A DNA stretch of 64,000 nucleotides, taken from NCBI RefSeq assembly GCF_965638725.1, contig NC_134960.1, positions 7,318,501-7,382,500 of the forward strand, written 5' to 3'. The notes below the pieces were generated by a model. That model had not been told where the DNA came from. It saw only the letters and a list, made by a program, of their open reading frames with translations, and did no database searches. Numbering within the stretch: position 1 is the first letter of the stretch; every line of letters starts with the position of its first letter. Made by a program: the position numbers and the translations under genes. Positions 14,513 to 23,639 of this stretch are shown piece after piece. The stretch comes from Aptenodytes patagonicus (taxonomy: Eukaryota > Chordata > Aves > Sphenisciformes > Spheniscidae).

Positions 14513-15886
14513 CTGCAGGGGAAGAGAGAGGGAAGAAGTTATAACTAATGGTTGTAATGCAGCTATCTCTGGCTACACAGAGCTGCTCCAGTGTTACAGT
14601 AAACTGTAATGGTACCCAGGATAAGGGGCTTTCTCTCGTCTTCCCACATACCTTGTTCTGACCCTAAATTTGCAGTAGGAGATGTGGCAGAAGGGTGCTG
14701 CCCCGTGTTGCGGCTGATGCAAAGCAGAGTTTGGCTACCAGTGAGGAAGAGGGGTGAGAAGTGGGATGCTGGGCTCTGTCTGCTAAATTTAGGATGAAGT
14801 AATTTCACCTGAAACTTTCACAGTTGGTGTCTCTTTTTGAAGAGAAGAGTGAACCTGCTTTTTATTAAAAAGCAAGGAAGGTGCTTACGTCCTGGCTGCA
14901 ATCAGTGTGAATTCACAACATCTTTGGACCACAGATCCATCCCCTCTCGGGTTAACCCCAGAACTATGTTCTACTTCATGTAGGGGTGTGTGTGTGTAAA
15001 TATAAGTATGTGTATGTATGCATATATTTTTTTTTTTTTTCCTTTTGTAAGCAAATACCAAAAAGCAAGCTCTCTCTGGACTGTTGGTGGCATTGCATTC
15101 ACCAAAAGGCCAGAAGTTGAAGGATGACCCAAATTTTACGTGCCACCAGGTATGGCACAGCGAAGGTTTGCTGTTTGCCTGGTCTGTGGGAGTAGCTGGT
15201 GCCACTTGTGCCTGGTGTGTGAATGCTTGCAGGGTGTGTGACTGTGTCACTATTAAGAGTCACAGAAGAGAGGAGAGGCAGGAGAATGTGGGGTGCAATG
15301 TATAAGGGGTCGGTTGAAGGCATGTAAAGAGGAGCCAGGATTTGGAGTCTCTGAACTGGGGCTGCAATAGAATTGAATCCAACAAACCGCAGCTGATCAG
15401 CAATGCTGGGTTGTCCTCATGTGAGTACACGAGCTGCAGGACAGATCTGGGCTTGAGTTGAGGAACTGGCAATCCTTACTTGGGATAACTTCAGGGCAAG
15501 AACACCAGCTAGTGGGAGATGCGGAGCTGGGAAAGGAAAGGCAGGCAATGCTTGTGGCTGCTTTCCCCGCCTCCCCCTCCTCCCCGCTCCCACTCCGATA
15601 ACTTCCTGGGAGTTACAGGTGAGTGAAATGCAGGCTCTGTGCTCTGCCATTTGGTGCTAGGAAAGGACCAAGCATGATGATGAAGAGGCAGCAGTGGGAG
15701 TCCAAAGGTTACGGCTGATTTCACATGTGCATATCCTAAGAGATGAACTCGAGTTTGGGCTCAGCTGGGTGCAGCCAGCAGCACACCGCGCATTGCTGCC
15801 CGGCTGCGGCATCCGCAAGGCTGATGCACTGGGTACCCGGTCCCGGGGCATCCCTCCCTCCCAGCATGGGGAGCCGGGCTGCTCAC
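14513..15886 (-). other. Intron of the melatonin-receptor relic
   Basis: This 1.37-kb interval joins the two receptor exons, with donor GTGAGC (15886-15881) and acceptor CTGCAG ending at 14513. It contains a GT/TA simple repeat with a T run (about 14985-15040). Melatonin receptor introns are usually much longer, so this one is compact. No other gene was recognised. Confidence 0.65.
14985..15040. repeat. (GT)n/(TA)n simple repeat with poly-T
   Basis: A short GT run (GTGTGTGTGTGT), then a degenerate TATG/TATA stretch and a run of about 14 T. Simple sequence repeat inside the receptor-relic intron. Confidence 0.8.
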
Positions 15887-16163
15887 CCGCCTTCCGCAGC
15901 TTCTTGTTCTTGAGGACGGAGGCGATGACCAAGCTCTTGCCCAGGATTTCATCTGTGATGGTGATGATGAGCGTGAGGGCGAATGCCCAGTGGGGTAGGG
16001 CAGCGTGTCCCCCCCCCGCCAGCCAGCCAAGAGATTCCCCTGCCCTGCGCTCCCCTCCATGCTGGGCCGGGGCCGTGCAGGGTTGGCAGCCGCTCCAGAC
16101 TGCTTCTCCTGGAGGAGGAAGAAGAGGAGCGGGGAGGAAACATCCCTTCAAGCCTGCTCCCAA
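15887..16163 (-). pseudogene. Melatonin-receptor-like GPCR, exon 1 (N-terminus and TM1)
   Basis: The minus strand encodes HWAFALTLIITITDEILGKS followed by LVIASVLKNKKLRKAG, matching melatonin-receptor TM1 and its 'RNKKLRNAG' end, where the family's only coding intron lies. The donor G|GTGAGC at 15887/15886 is intact and the phase (one base of Gly) matches exon 2. The class-A anchor Asn of TM1 (LGN, position 1.50) is Lys here (LGK), a change expected to be damaging. The start is uncertain: an ATG at 16163 gives a 92-residue exon, longer than the roughly 60 of other melatonin receptors. A start nearer TM1 is possible, and I see no N-glycosylation site before TM1. Confidence 0.75.
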
Positions 16164-16735
16164 AGTTTGCAGCTCTCGGGCCTTGCCTGCTTCCTCTTCT
16201 CCCCTCCCAGCAGCTCTCCTTTACCCCAGGGCACCCTGTGGACCTTCTGGGAGTGTTTCTGGGGTGCTGCAGGGTGCAGGCAGGGACCCTCCCAGTTGCT
16301 GGGGTCCCACGGCAATCCCTGGATGGCCAAGCTCTGCTGCAGCCAGCAGGAGCTCAGCGTTTGCCCGCTTCTGGGCTAGGGGAGTTAATTTGCTCTGGGA
16401 GCATCTGCTAAACCAGTGCCCTTCACCCGTGGCGTCAGGCCTTGCAAAGTGCCCTTCTGCCTCTGCGTGGGGCTGGCCCTGAGGGATCCCCTTTTGGGGT
16501 GCGGCTGCAGAGCCAGAGGCTGCTGGAGCAGCAGCCTGCAGCTGGGGTCCTGCCTTTTCCCCAAGTAGGCTGATCTCTGGGCAGGGGACACTGAGGCACT
16601 GCCCTGGGCTGGCACGGCCCCCCCTCATCGGTCACCCTGGGGGTCACTTGGCCCACGCAGCGCTTTGCCCCCTGCAGATGTTGGCCCTTGGAGGCACTGC
16701 TCCCCAAGTCCTCCCTTTGCCATCTCCATGGTGAT

Positions 16736-16792
16736 AGCTAATGACATCACTGACACTCAAAGCATTGCTGAGCTTTAGTGATGTCATCAGCT
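16736..16792. promoter_or_regulatory. Inverted repeat with paired CRE-like TGACATCA sites
   Basis: The left arm AGCTAATGACATCACT (16736-16751) and right arm AGTGATGTCATCAGCT (16777-16792) are reverse complements at 15 of 16 positions. The 25-bp spacer contains a further small AAAGC/GCTTT stem. Each arm carries TGACATCA/TGATGTCA, close to the CRE/ATF octamer. It lies about 0.6 kb upstream of receptor exon 1. A regulatory role is inference only. Confidence 0.4.
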
Positions 16793-17479
16793 GTTGCTGG
16801 GGGAACTCTGAGATGAGTCCTGCTCTCCAGTTGACAACGAGCCCTTCCAGAGGAGGCTGCCTGGTGTGCGTGGGGGAGTGACAGCAGTGGTGAGCCCAGG
16901 ATTCTTGGTTAAAAAAAAAATTGTCAAAGTGCATGAGAGCTTTGAGAGGTAAAACAGGCAGTGCTTCGGGGGGCTGTGGGGGGGCTGACGGGTGCTGGAG
17001 GAGTGGCAAGCGGCCCTGATGCCCAGGGGATGCTTGGGCAGGGGAGTGGGGCTGTGGGCAGGGTGCTGGGGCTGGCTGCTGTGTCCCACAGAGCCTGTGC
17101 TGGGTGTGTTTTTCAGGTTAACCAGGTGATAGTCATCTCCTTAAGGGCTGTGGCTTTACTTTCAGAAATGAGATTAATTTCTGTTTTCCCAAGTGTGTTT
17201 GGTTGGGGATGGGAATCAAGGCGGGGCTTGGATTTGGGTCCTTTCAACCCCTTTGCTCCTGAGCTAACAGATATGGGAGGCTCATGCCTTCCCGAAGTGA
17301 GGCAGGCTACCATGGGTCTGCCTCCTTCCTCTGGCCCTTCTGGGATCCTCAAAGATGTGTTGAACTTGCTGTCTTGGTACTTCTCTGAAGGCTTAAAAGG
17401 CTGGGGGTGCTGGTGTCCAAAATAAGCTGCTATTCCCTGGGCTGCCCTTGGCTGGAGCTAGGCAGGGATGTCCTATTTA

Positions 17480-17484
17480 CAAGG
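17480..17484. repeat. Target site duplication CAAGG, left copy
   Basis: CAAGG directly precedes the TGTGGCGGG start of the LTR and is repeated exactly after its CA end at 18489-18493. A 5-bp duplication fits integrase-mediated retroviral insertion. Confidence 0.8.
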
Positions 17485-18488
17485 TGTGGCGGGTTGACCC
17501 CCTCCTCAGCTGGACAGGGGAGAGAAAATATAACTAAAGGCTTGTGGGTCGAGATAAGGACAGGGAGAGATCGCTCACTAATTACCATCACAGGCAAAAC
17601 AGACTCAACTTGGGAAAAATTAATTTAATTTATTACCAATCAAATCAGAGTAGGATAATGAGAAATAAAACCAAATCTTAAAAACATCTTCCCCCACCCC
17701 TCCCTTCTTCCTGGGCTTAACTTTACTCCCGATTTTCTCTACCTCCTTCCCCTGAGCAGCACAGGGGGACGGGGAATGGGGGTTGCGGTCAGTTCATCAC
17801 ATGTCTCTGCTGCTCCTTCCTCCTCAGGGGGAGGACTCCTCACACTCTTCCCCTGCTCCAGCGTGGGGTCCCTCCCACAGGGTGCAGTCCTTCAGGAACA
17901 GACTGCTCCAGCATGGGTCCCCCACGGGGTCACAAGTCCTGCCAGCAAACCTGCTCCAACGTGGGCTCCTCTATCCGCGGGTCCGCAGGTCCTGCCAGGA
18001 GCCTGCTCCAGTGCGGGCTTCCCACAGGGTCACAGCCTCCTTTGGGTGCATCCACCTGCCCCGGCGTGGGGTCTTCCACGGGCTGCAGGTGGATATCTGC
18101 TCCACCGTGGACCTCCACGGGCTGCAGGGAGACAGCCTGCCTCACCATGGTCTTCACCATGGGCTGCAGGGGAATCTCTGCTCCGGCTCCTGGAGCACCT
18201 CCTCCCCTTCCTTCTTCACTGACCTTGGTGTCTGCAGAGTTGTTTCTCTCACATATTCTCACTCCTCTCTCCGGCTGCAATTGCTGCAGTGCAGTTTCTT
18301 TTTTTTCCCCTTCTTAAATACATTATCACAGAGGCGTTACCATCATTGCTGATGGACTCAGCCTTGGCCAGCGGCGGGTCCGTCTTGGAGCCGGCTGGCA
18401 TTGGTCCTGTTGGACATAGGGAAAGCTTCTCAGAAGCCACCCCTGTAGCCTCCCTGCTACTAAAACCTTGCCACATAAACCCAATACA
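17485..18488 (+). mobile_element. Solo LTR of an avian endogenous retrovirus-type element
   Basis: The element is 1,004 bp, begins TGTGGCGGGTTGAC and ends AACCCAATACA, giving the TG…CA ends of an LTR. It is flanked by CAAGG on both sides. No internal retroviral genes, primer-binding site or second LTR are present, so it is a solo LTR left by recombination between two LTRs. From memory it resembles an LTR family dispersed in many birds, but I cannot name the family with certainty. It contains an internal GC-rich tandem array (17855-18185) and 'AATTTAATTTATTACC' near 17622. Orientation is assigned from resemblance only. It sits just beyond the likely 3' end of FAT2. Confidence 0.82.
17855..18185. 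repeat. Degenerate tandem array inside the LTR (about 40-52 bp unit, ~7 copies)
   Basis: The phrase GCTCCAGCGTGGG followed by a CCCACGGG-type half recurs about seven times with variable filler (starts near 17855, 17905, 17952, 18003, 18056, 18098, 18138). Each unit pairs CC(A/C)NCGTGG with CCACGGG, so units can form short stems. The array creates overlapping open frames on the + strand, which I judge non-coding. Confidence 0.75.
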
Positions 18489-18493
18489 CAAGG
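18489..18493. repeat. Target site duplication CAAGG, right copy
   Basis: Exact repeat of the five bases before the LTR (17480-17484). Confidence 0.8.
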
Positions 18494-18543
18494 GAATCCC
18501 TGAGTTATCGAGTAAAATCATAAGAGTAAAAAAATCCAAACTC

Positions 18544-18549
18544 TTTTAA
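18544..18549 (-). terminator. FAT2: Candidate FAT2 polyadenylation signal (ATTAAA)
   Basis: The minus strand reads GTATTAAAAGAG followed by a T-rich stretch (GGATTTTTTTACTC). ATTAAA is the commonest variant of AATAAA. It would give a FAT2 3'UTR of about 1.05 kb ending just before the LTR. No AATAAA was found on the minus strand between the FAT2 stop and the LTR. Use is inferred. Confidence 0.35.
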
Positions 18550-19593
18550 TACTTTCCAAAAATCAACAACAAAAAAGTTACATCAAACAACCAACCAAAG
18601 AAAATCTCTCATGAAGAAACGATACATTCCCAAGCACGAGCACATACAGGCAAACCCATGCTCGATAGCCTCGGTGCCCCGTCTCAGGTAGGAAACACCA
18701 TGCAGTGCTGGCCAGTCATTCTGGGATACACCGGGGAGCCCCAGCTGGGTGGCAGGACCATGTGCTGCTGCATTCAGCATGGGACTGCGACAGCCACGGG
18801 GACACGTCTCTGCTCGCATCCTTGGGGCAGGGTCTCCCTTACTCCCACGAGTGCAGCCCAACTGGGCAGGGGTCTTGCTTTGCTGCTAGCTGCACTGGTT
18901 TGAGTCTGCGGGTGGTTCCTGGTGCGACAAAGCCTGTTGCTTGGTTTTTCTACAGAAATTAACTTCCCCCCCCCCCCCTTGGACTTCTGTTGGCCAAGTG
19001 AGGGACATGCTGACAGGACCAGCTGCGTTCCCTCATCTCTTTCCCTGTGTGGGGGAGCAGACATGGAAGAGGGTTTGCATCAGCTGATCCATTCCACCGG
19101 GCAAACTGTTGGCTCAATGCAAGCCCTTGGAGCCAGAGCTGGGGGCAGGGAGCCTCTGTTGTCCCACCTGGGGCACTCCCAGGCTGTGCATCGCTAGTCC
19201 TTTTGCACCTTCTCCACCACAACTGCTGCCATGCCTGCAGTGCTTGCCCTCCTCCTCCTCCTCCCTGCGGCCGGGGAGTCTGGGGTGGGAGGAGATGGCA
19301 CTCTGTGGTCCTGCGCGGTGTCAGAGGAAGTCCCCTTGGCAAGGAGGCAGGCTAGTCATTGGCATTCCAGGAGCATCCTCCGTGTCCCAGCAGTGGCTGG
19401 AGCGTTTCCCCTCCGTTTGCACCGTGGAGGGCAGCGGGGGGAAAGATCCAGCCAAATTACAACCCAGCCGTGCAGGGGGAGATGCCGCAAGCTGGGAGGG
19501 GGACACGTAAGCCTCCCTTCGGTGGCATGTGCCAGCCCCCTGCACACTGTTCTGCGTGGAGATGTGCTTCTCATCTCGAGGATGAGCACCCCG
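18550..19593 (-). other. FAT2: Probable FAT2 3' untranslated region
   Basis: Sequence after the FAT2 TAA stop. No coding block is recognised on either strand. It includes a run of 13 C at 18966-18978 on the + strand (G on the transcript). The 3' boundary is set by the candidate ATTAAA and is uncertain. Confidence 0.45.
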
Positions 19594-20126
19594 TTAAAAC
19601 ATCACCTCCTCGCAGCTCCCATAGTCGCTCTCCACCATGTCGGAGCCCTCGTAGTTGGGGGGTGGAAGGGGCTGGGCTCGGATGCTGGGCTGGTGGCCCA
19701 CCTCGCAGTCCGCGTAGGAGGGCTGGGCCACACTCAGGCGCATGCTCACCCGTTTGTAGCCGGGGTCGGGCTGGTATGGGATGCCCTCGCCCTGCACCAG
19801 CTGGGCTGGGTAGTAGCTGATGGCCGTATATTCGTTCTGGCACTGGGAGGCTCCCATGTCCACGGGGCTGAGTGGCAAGAAGTCCTCCAGGTTCTGGTTG
19901 CTGTAGCGGGGCGGGATGGGGGCCCGCTTGTTGCTCTGGTCCAGCGGGAAGGGAAAGCCCCCGTAAAGAGCGACTGGCTCCGCATCTGCAGGTGGAGGGG
20001 GCGGTGGGGGGAGAGGAGGGTGGGAGGAGGACGCGGGGGGGCCTTGAATGATCTCGTAGTGGGAATATTCCTGGACATCTGATGACAAGTACCGGGGGGG
20101 CCAGTAGGTTGTTTCTGCTGGGTAGA
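19594..20126 (-). CDS. FAT2: FAT2 last coding exon: cytoplasmic tail and stop
   Basis: Reads (V)[27 protein letters not shown], then a proline run ([12 protein letters not shown]), and ends [14 protein letters not shown] with TAA at 19596-19594. The acceptor TTTATTCCAG precedes 20126, and its phase (two bases) completes ATG G|TC from the previous exon. The tail has several Tyr-based motifs (NYEGSD, YTAISYY) and the polyproline stretch, which could bind SH3, WW or EVH1 domains; that is inference. The C-terminus EEVMF resembles a PDZ ligand only weakly. Confidence 0.93.
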
Positions 20127-20955
20127 CTGGAATAAAACAGAGTTGTATTAGCTGCAGTTCAAGCTGTTGTTTTCCCCCTTTCCCTCCCGCTAATTCCTTC
20201 TGTAGACTCAGCCTGCAGGAGATGTGGCAGACCAGGGAAGAGAGGAGACATGAGGACAGGGGAGTTGTAGTTGCTGCTTTGGGAATTGAGGGGACCTGAG
20301 GGTACCCCTGGCTGTGCCGGGGCAGTGTTTGCACCGGCGCATCCCCTGCTCTAGCACCCAAAAGACACACTTCATCATGCCATCTGGATGCGAGAAGCTT
20401 GCATGATGAAGGGATGGGGGCAGAGCAAGTGATCCACTGGATCTCTCCCTTTCTCTGTAGTTACTTGGGTGAACTCTCTTCTAACAGCATCCTTTGGTGA
20501 TGAACTCCTGCGTGGGGAGAAAGCAGTAACCTTGCTGTCCGGGGCCCTGCAAGGTGTTTCCCTGAGGGTGTGATCCCTCTGCCTAGGAGCATTGATGTAA
20601 ATGCCTCCACTAAAACTCACACTGACTTTTAGGTTCTTAATTTTTTCCCCTTAGCTTCATTATTCTCTTTTATAGGGTCTTTTGACCCAGGATGTGTGGG
20701 AATCCAGGCTATGCATTAATGGTTTCCCTGCTGATTGTGTACGAGACTGAGCAAGTTAAAGCTGAAAACTGGGATGTACTGGTGAGCAGGGAGGGAAAAG
20801 GCAATAAAGGACCTATAGCAGGGCTTGGGCAACATTTGCCTGTGCTTTGCTTGGCTTTAAGCAATGCTGTTGGTCCCTCAAGTTTGCAAACCTGCGATCC
20901 ACTTCACAGGGGGAAGAGGGATGTGTAAGAGCAAGAAAATGCTGTGGCTACTGAC

Positions 20956-21548
20956 CCATCTCCTCCCTGGCCCAGGTGCACTTGATGAAGGACTCATTGT
21001 CAGAGTTGGAGGGGGGTGCAGCGGGGGGCAGGTTGGGTGCCACGCTGCACACGATGGTGCCCCGGTGCTTTGGGGCATTGGCCGAGTTGAAGGTAACAAA
21101 CTCGGGGGTGCTGGTGGGTTTGCGCTGCTCTGGCGTGGCCCGGTCCAGGTTGTTGTGTGCTGCATCGCTGAGGATGTTGAGCTCGATGGGTGGCACGGCT
21201 TGGGTGCCCACACCCACACTCTTGGAGAACTCACTCTTGGAGAGCAGGTCGGGGTCCTCCCGGGCCACGGGCTTGTGTGCTTTGGCCCGGTGGCAGTAGC
21301 GCTTGCGGATGAACACGAAGGCCACGACCAGGATGGCCACCCCCAGCACGCCGGCTACGATCGCCGCGATCTCCTCGGGGCCCACCGCCCACTGCGTGGG
21401 CACAATGGCAGGGGTGATGATGGGCTGTGTGCAGTAGTCCCCCTGGTAATCCGATGGGCAGATGCAATGGACGGAGCCCTGGTTGCTCACACAGCGCCCT
21501 GCGTTTCGGCATGGGTTATCTTGGCACTCCTCGGCCAGCTTCTCGCAC
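20956..21548 (-). CDS. FAT2: FAT2 exon: EGF-like 3, transmembrane helix, juxtamembrane tail
   Basis: Begins CEKLAEECQDNPCRNAGRCV, then CICPSDYQGDYC (an EGF module). The membrane helix IAAIVAGVLGVAILVVAFVF is followed by the stop-transfer RKRYCHR, then a polar tail with DLLSKSEFSKSVGVGTQAV and FIKCTWAREEM. The acceptor CACCACAG precedes 21548. The donor is GTCAGT (20955-20950), weaker than the usual GTRAGT, but phase and the downstream exon agree. The 829-bp intron that follows shows nothing recognised. Confidence 0.93.
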
Positions 21549-23485
21549 CTGTGGTGGGGACAGGATGGAGACGACCACCATTAGCCTGGGGATGCAGCTA
21601 AAACTGCGTAATCCTATTCAGGGCCAAGGATGCTCCATCCTGGTCTGCTCTCCCTCTCTTGCTAGACTTGTGCTACCTGCCTCTCCTGGCAGAGGACCGT
21701 GATCCTTGAGTATAAAGTGACACTTTTCAGGAGACCATGTTTTACAGGATGGTCCTATTTTTCAGTCATGTGCAACAAATTAAAATGGGGGGGCTTCCTG
21801 CCTCAGAGGAGTATTTGGAGTTTCTAGGGCTGACACTGCATAGAGAGATGCTCCCATCCTGTTAAATTAGGGAGCCCAGGCTCACTCTGAGATGTCTTAA
21901 CCTCTTATGAAGTCTCATATGTCCTCCAGGCTCTGTGGGGTCTCAGGGTGATCAGTAGATGTCTGCAGCTTGCAGCAAACATTTGGGGAACATCTAGCCT
22001 GAGAAGTGGTGAATGGGCATCCTTGTTGGAGAGGCTTTTTTGGAATTTTATGGAGCATCTGCAGAACTGAGACTGGATTTCTGATTCTCTGTCCTGCTCC
22101 ACCCCATACAACCTAAACATTCCCCAATAGTACAGGGGACCTTTCCTTCCAACAGTAATGATCTCCCCATGCTAGGGGGAATATGCAATACTTTGTTGGC
22201 TTTCCTTCCTTTTTTTTTTTCTTGTTACTGAACAAACTCTGTGAGGTTTGGGCTCCTCCTGTTTCTTAGTCAGTGTTTTAGGATGTGTGAGCTGGTGCGT
22301 GCAACATGCACCCACAGGCTCTGGCTGGACGACCGGTGATTTCAGATATTACATTGCCACCTAATGCTCAGCTACATACTTATATTCCAAGAGTTGCACA
22401 AATAATTCCTGCCTTTGCATTGATTCAAAGGACCGCTGTTCATCCTGGCTAAATGACTAAGGCAGAAGGATGAACTGGACGTGATGCTGCTTGAGCCTGT
22501 GCTGGGCATCGCTCATCAGGCTGGGCTGGAGGCAGGGCAGGGGGCTTGGAGGGGGTGCGTGGCTGCGGCGCGTAACTGCTGAGCAGCAGAGCAGCCTCTG
22601 GGCCTGGGTTAATTCTCTAGCTGCAGGTATTTGGCAAGCATGCACTGACATTTCATATATGGGAAGCGTATCCAAGCTGTAACACTGATGGTGAGAACGT
22701 CAAAGTGATATGAACCGTAGGGTTCAGGGCCAAAGCCAAACACTCCAACACCTCGTGATAACGGGGGTCCATAGGCTATCTGACAGGAGAGGGGGAATGG
22801 CATCCTGCACCCTGCTTTTCAGCGTAGCCCAATATCCTGAACTGAGGTTTGAATTGGATGAATCGTGGCTGTGACCTGTGACAGAAATTCCCTTTGGATG
22901 AGCCCTGCAGAGCTGGTCCGGGGCAGAAACAGCCCCTGTAGCACCCAGGGTGGGTGTCCCAGCTACCGAGGGAGGGGGCAGCTTGCAACTGTGCTAGCCA
23001 GCCTCCCCCCAGCCTCAGGGCATTCTCCTGCCACCCAGTGCAGTGCCTGCCCACACCCTGCCCCCAGGCAGCCCTGGCCTCAAGGAGGATGCCACCATCG
23101 CAGCCGAGCTCATCACACACCACGGGGAGGAGCAGCGTGTGGGGAGAGACTCTCCCCTCGCAAGCAGAGGCTTTGAACCTGCACCAAGCATAACATCTGC
23201 AGGCATTCAAAGCATCTGTGAAGAGAGGAGATTTTTTTTTTTTTTTCCCTTCCTGCTCAGAGGAGATGGGAACAGAGGGGCAGTGACCGCATGATGGCAG
23301 AGCTATTTATGCCCTGGTCTGCTCAGCTCTGCCTTTGGACACTTCCCTGCTGCAATGCTCATGCAATTTGCACTTAAAGCCAGAGTGTCCGGTGAGCTCC
23401 AGAAAAGTGCAATGCTCATTGGCAGAGATCATGTTTTCAGCCCACCGTGGGAGATCACCCGGCCTGAAGCTTGCCCAGACCTTAC
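21549..23485 (-). other. FAT2 intron (1.9 kb), nothing recognised
   Basis: Unique-looking sequence with short T runs (about 22211-22221). No exon or known repeat was seen. The donor is GTAAGG at 23485-23480. Confidence 0.5.
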
Positions 23486-23639
23486 CTTTCACCCAGGTAC
23501 CAGTCAGGGCAGTGGCAGGAGTAGCCAGTGGAGGAGAGGGTGCAGGTTCCCCCATGCAGGCAGGGCTTGGACTCGCAGGGACTGTCCCCTAGTTCACAGC
23601 GCTCACCAGAAAACAGCCCGGGGCAGATGCAGGTGTAAC
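23486..23639 (-). CDS. FAT2: FAT2 exon: end of EGF-like 1 and EGF-like 2
   Basis: Reads [19 protein letters not shown], then [16 protein letters not shown] and [13 protein letters not shown](R), that is, the C-terminal half of one EGF-like module and a complete second one with six cysteines. It is bounded by CTCTCCAG and GTAAGG. It enters with two bases and leaves with two, so the Arg codon AG|G is split with the next exon. Confidence 0.92.

Larger units (their letters stand above)
16164..17484. other. Flank upstream of the receptor relic, no gene recognised
   Basis: GC-rich sequence that would include the promoter of the minus-strand receptor. It holds an inverted repeat built on TGACATCA at 16736-16792, listed separately. 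The open frames here are rich in Pro, Ser, Gly and Ala, with no domain. Confidence 0.5.

Noticed and set aside
14112-14609. 165-codon + strand open frame opposite the receptor
   Set aside because: Shadow of the conserved GPCR coding strand.
15694-16482. 262-codon open frame on the + strand
   Set aside because: It lies antisense to receptor exon 1 and its GC-rich upstream flank; composition explains its length.
17776-18352. Three overlapping open frames of 134-189 codons across the LTR
   Set aside because: They arise from the tandem array; no retroviral or other protein similarity, and all three frames are open together.
19231-20082. 283-codon + strand open frame opposite the last FAT2 exon
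   Set aside because: Antisense shadow of the FAT2 tail; no start context or domain.
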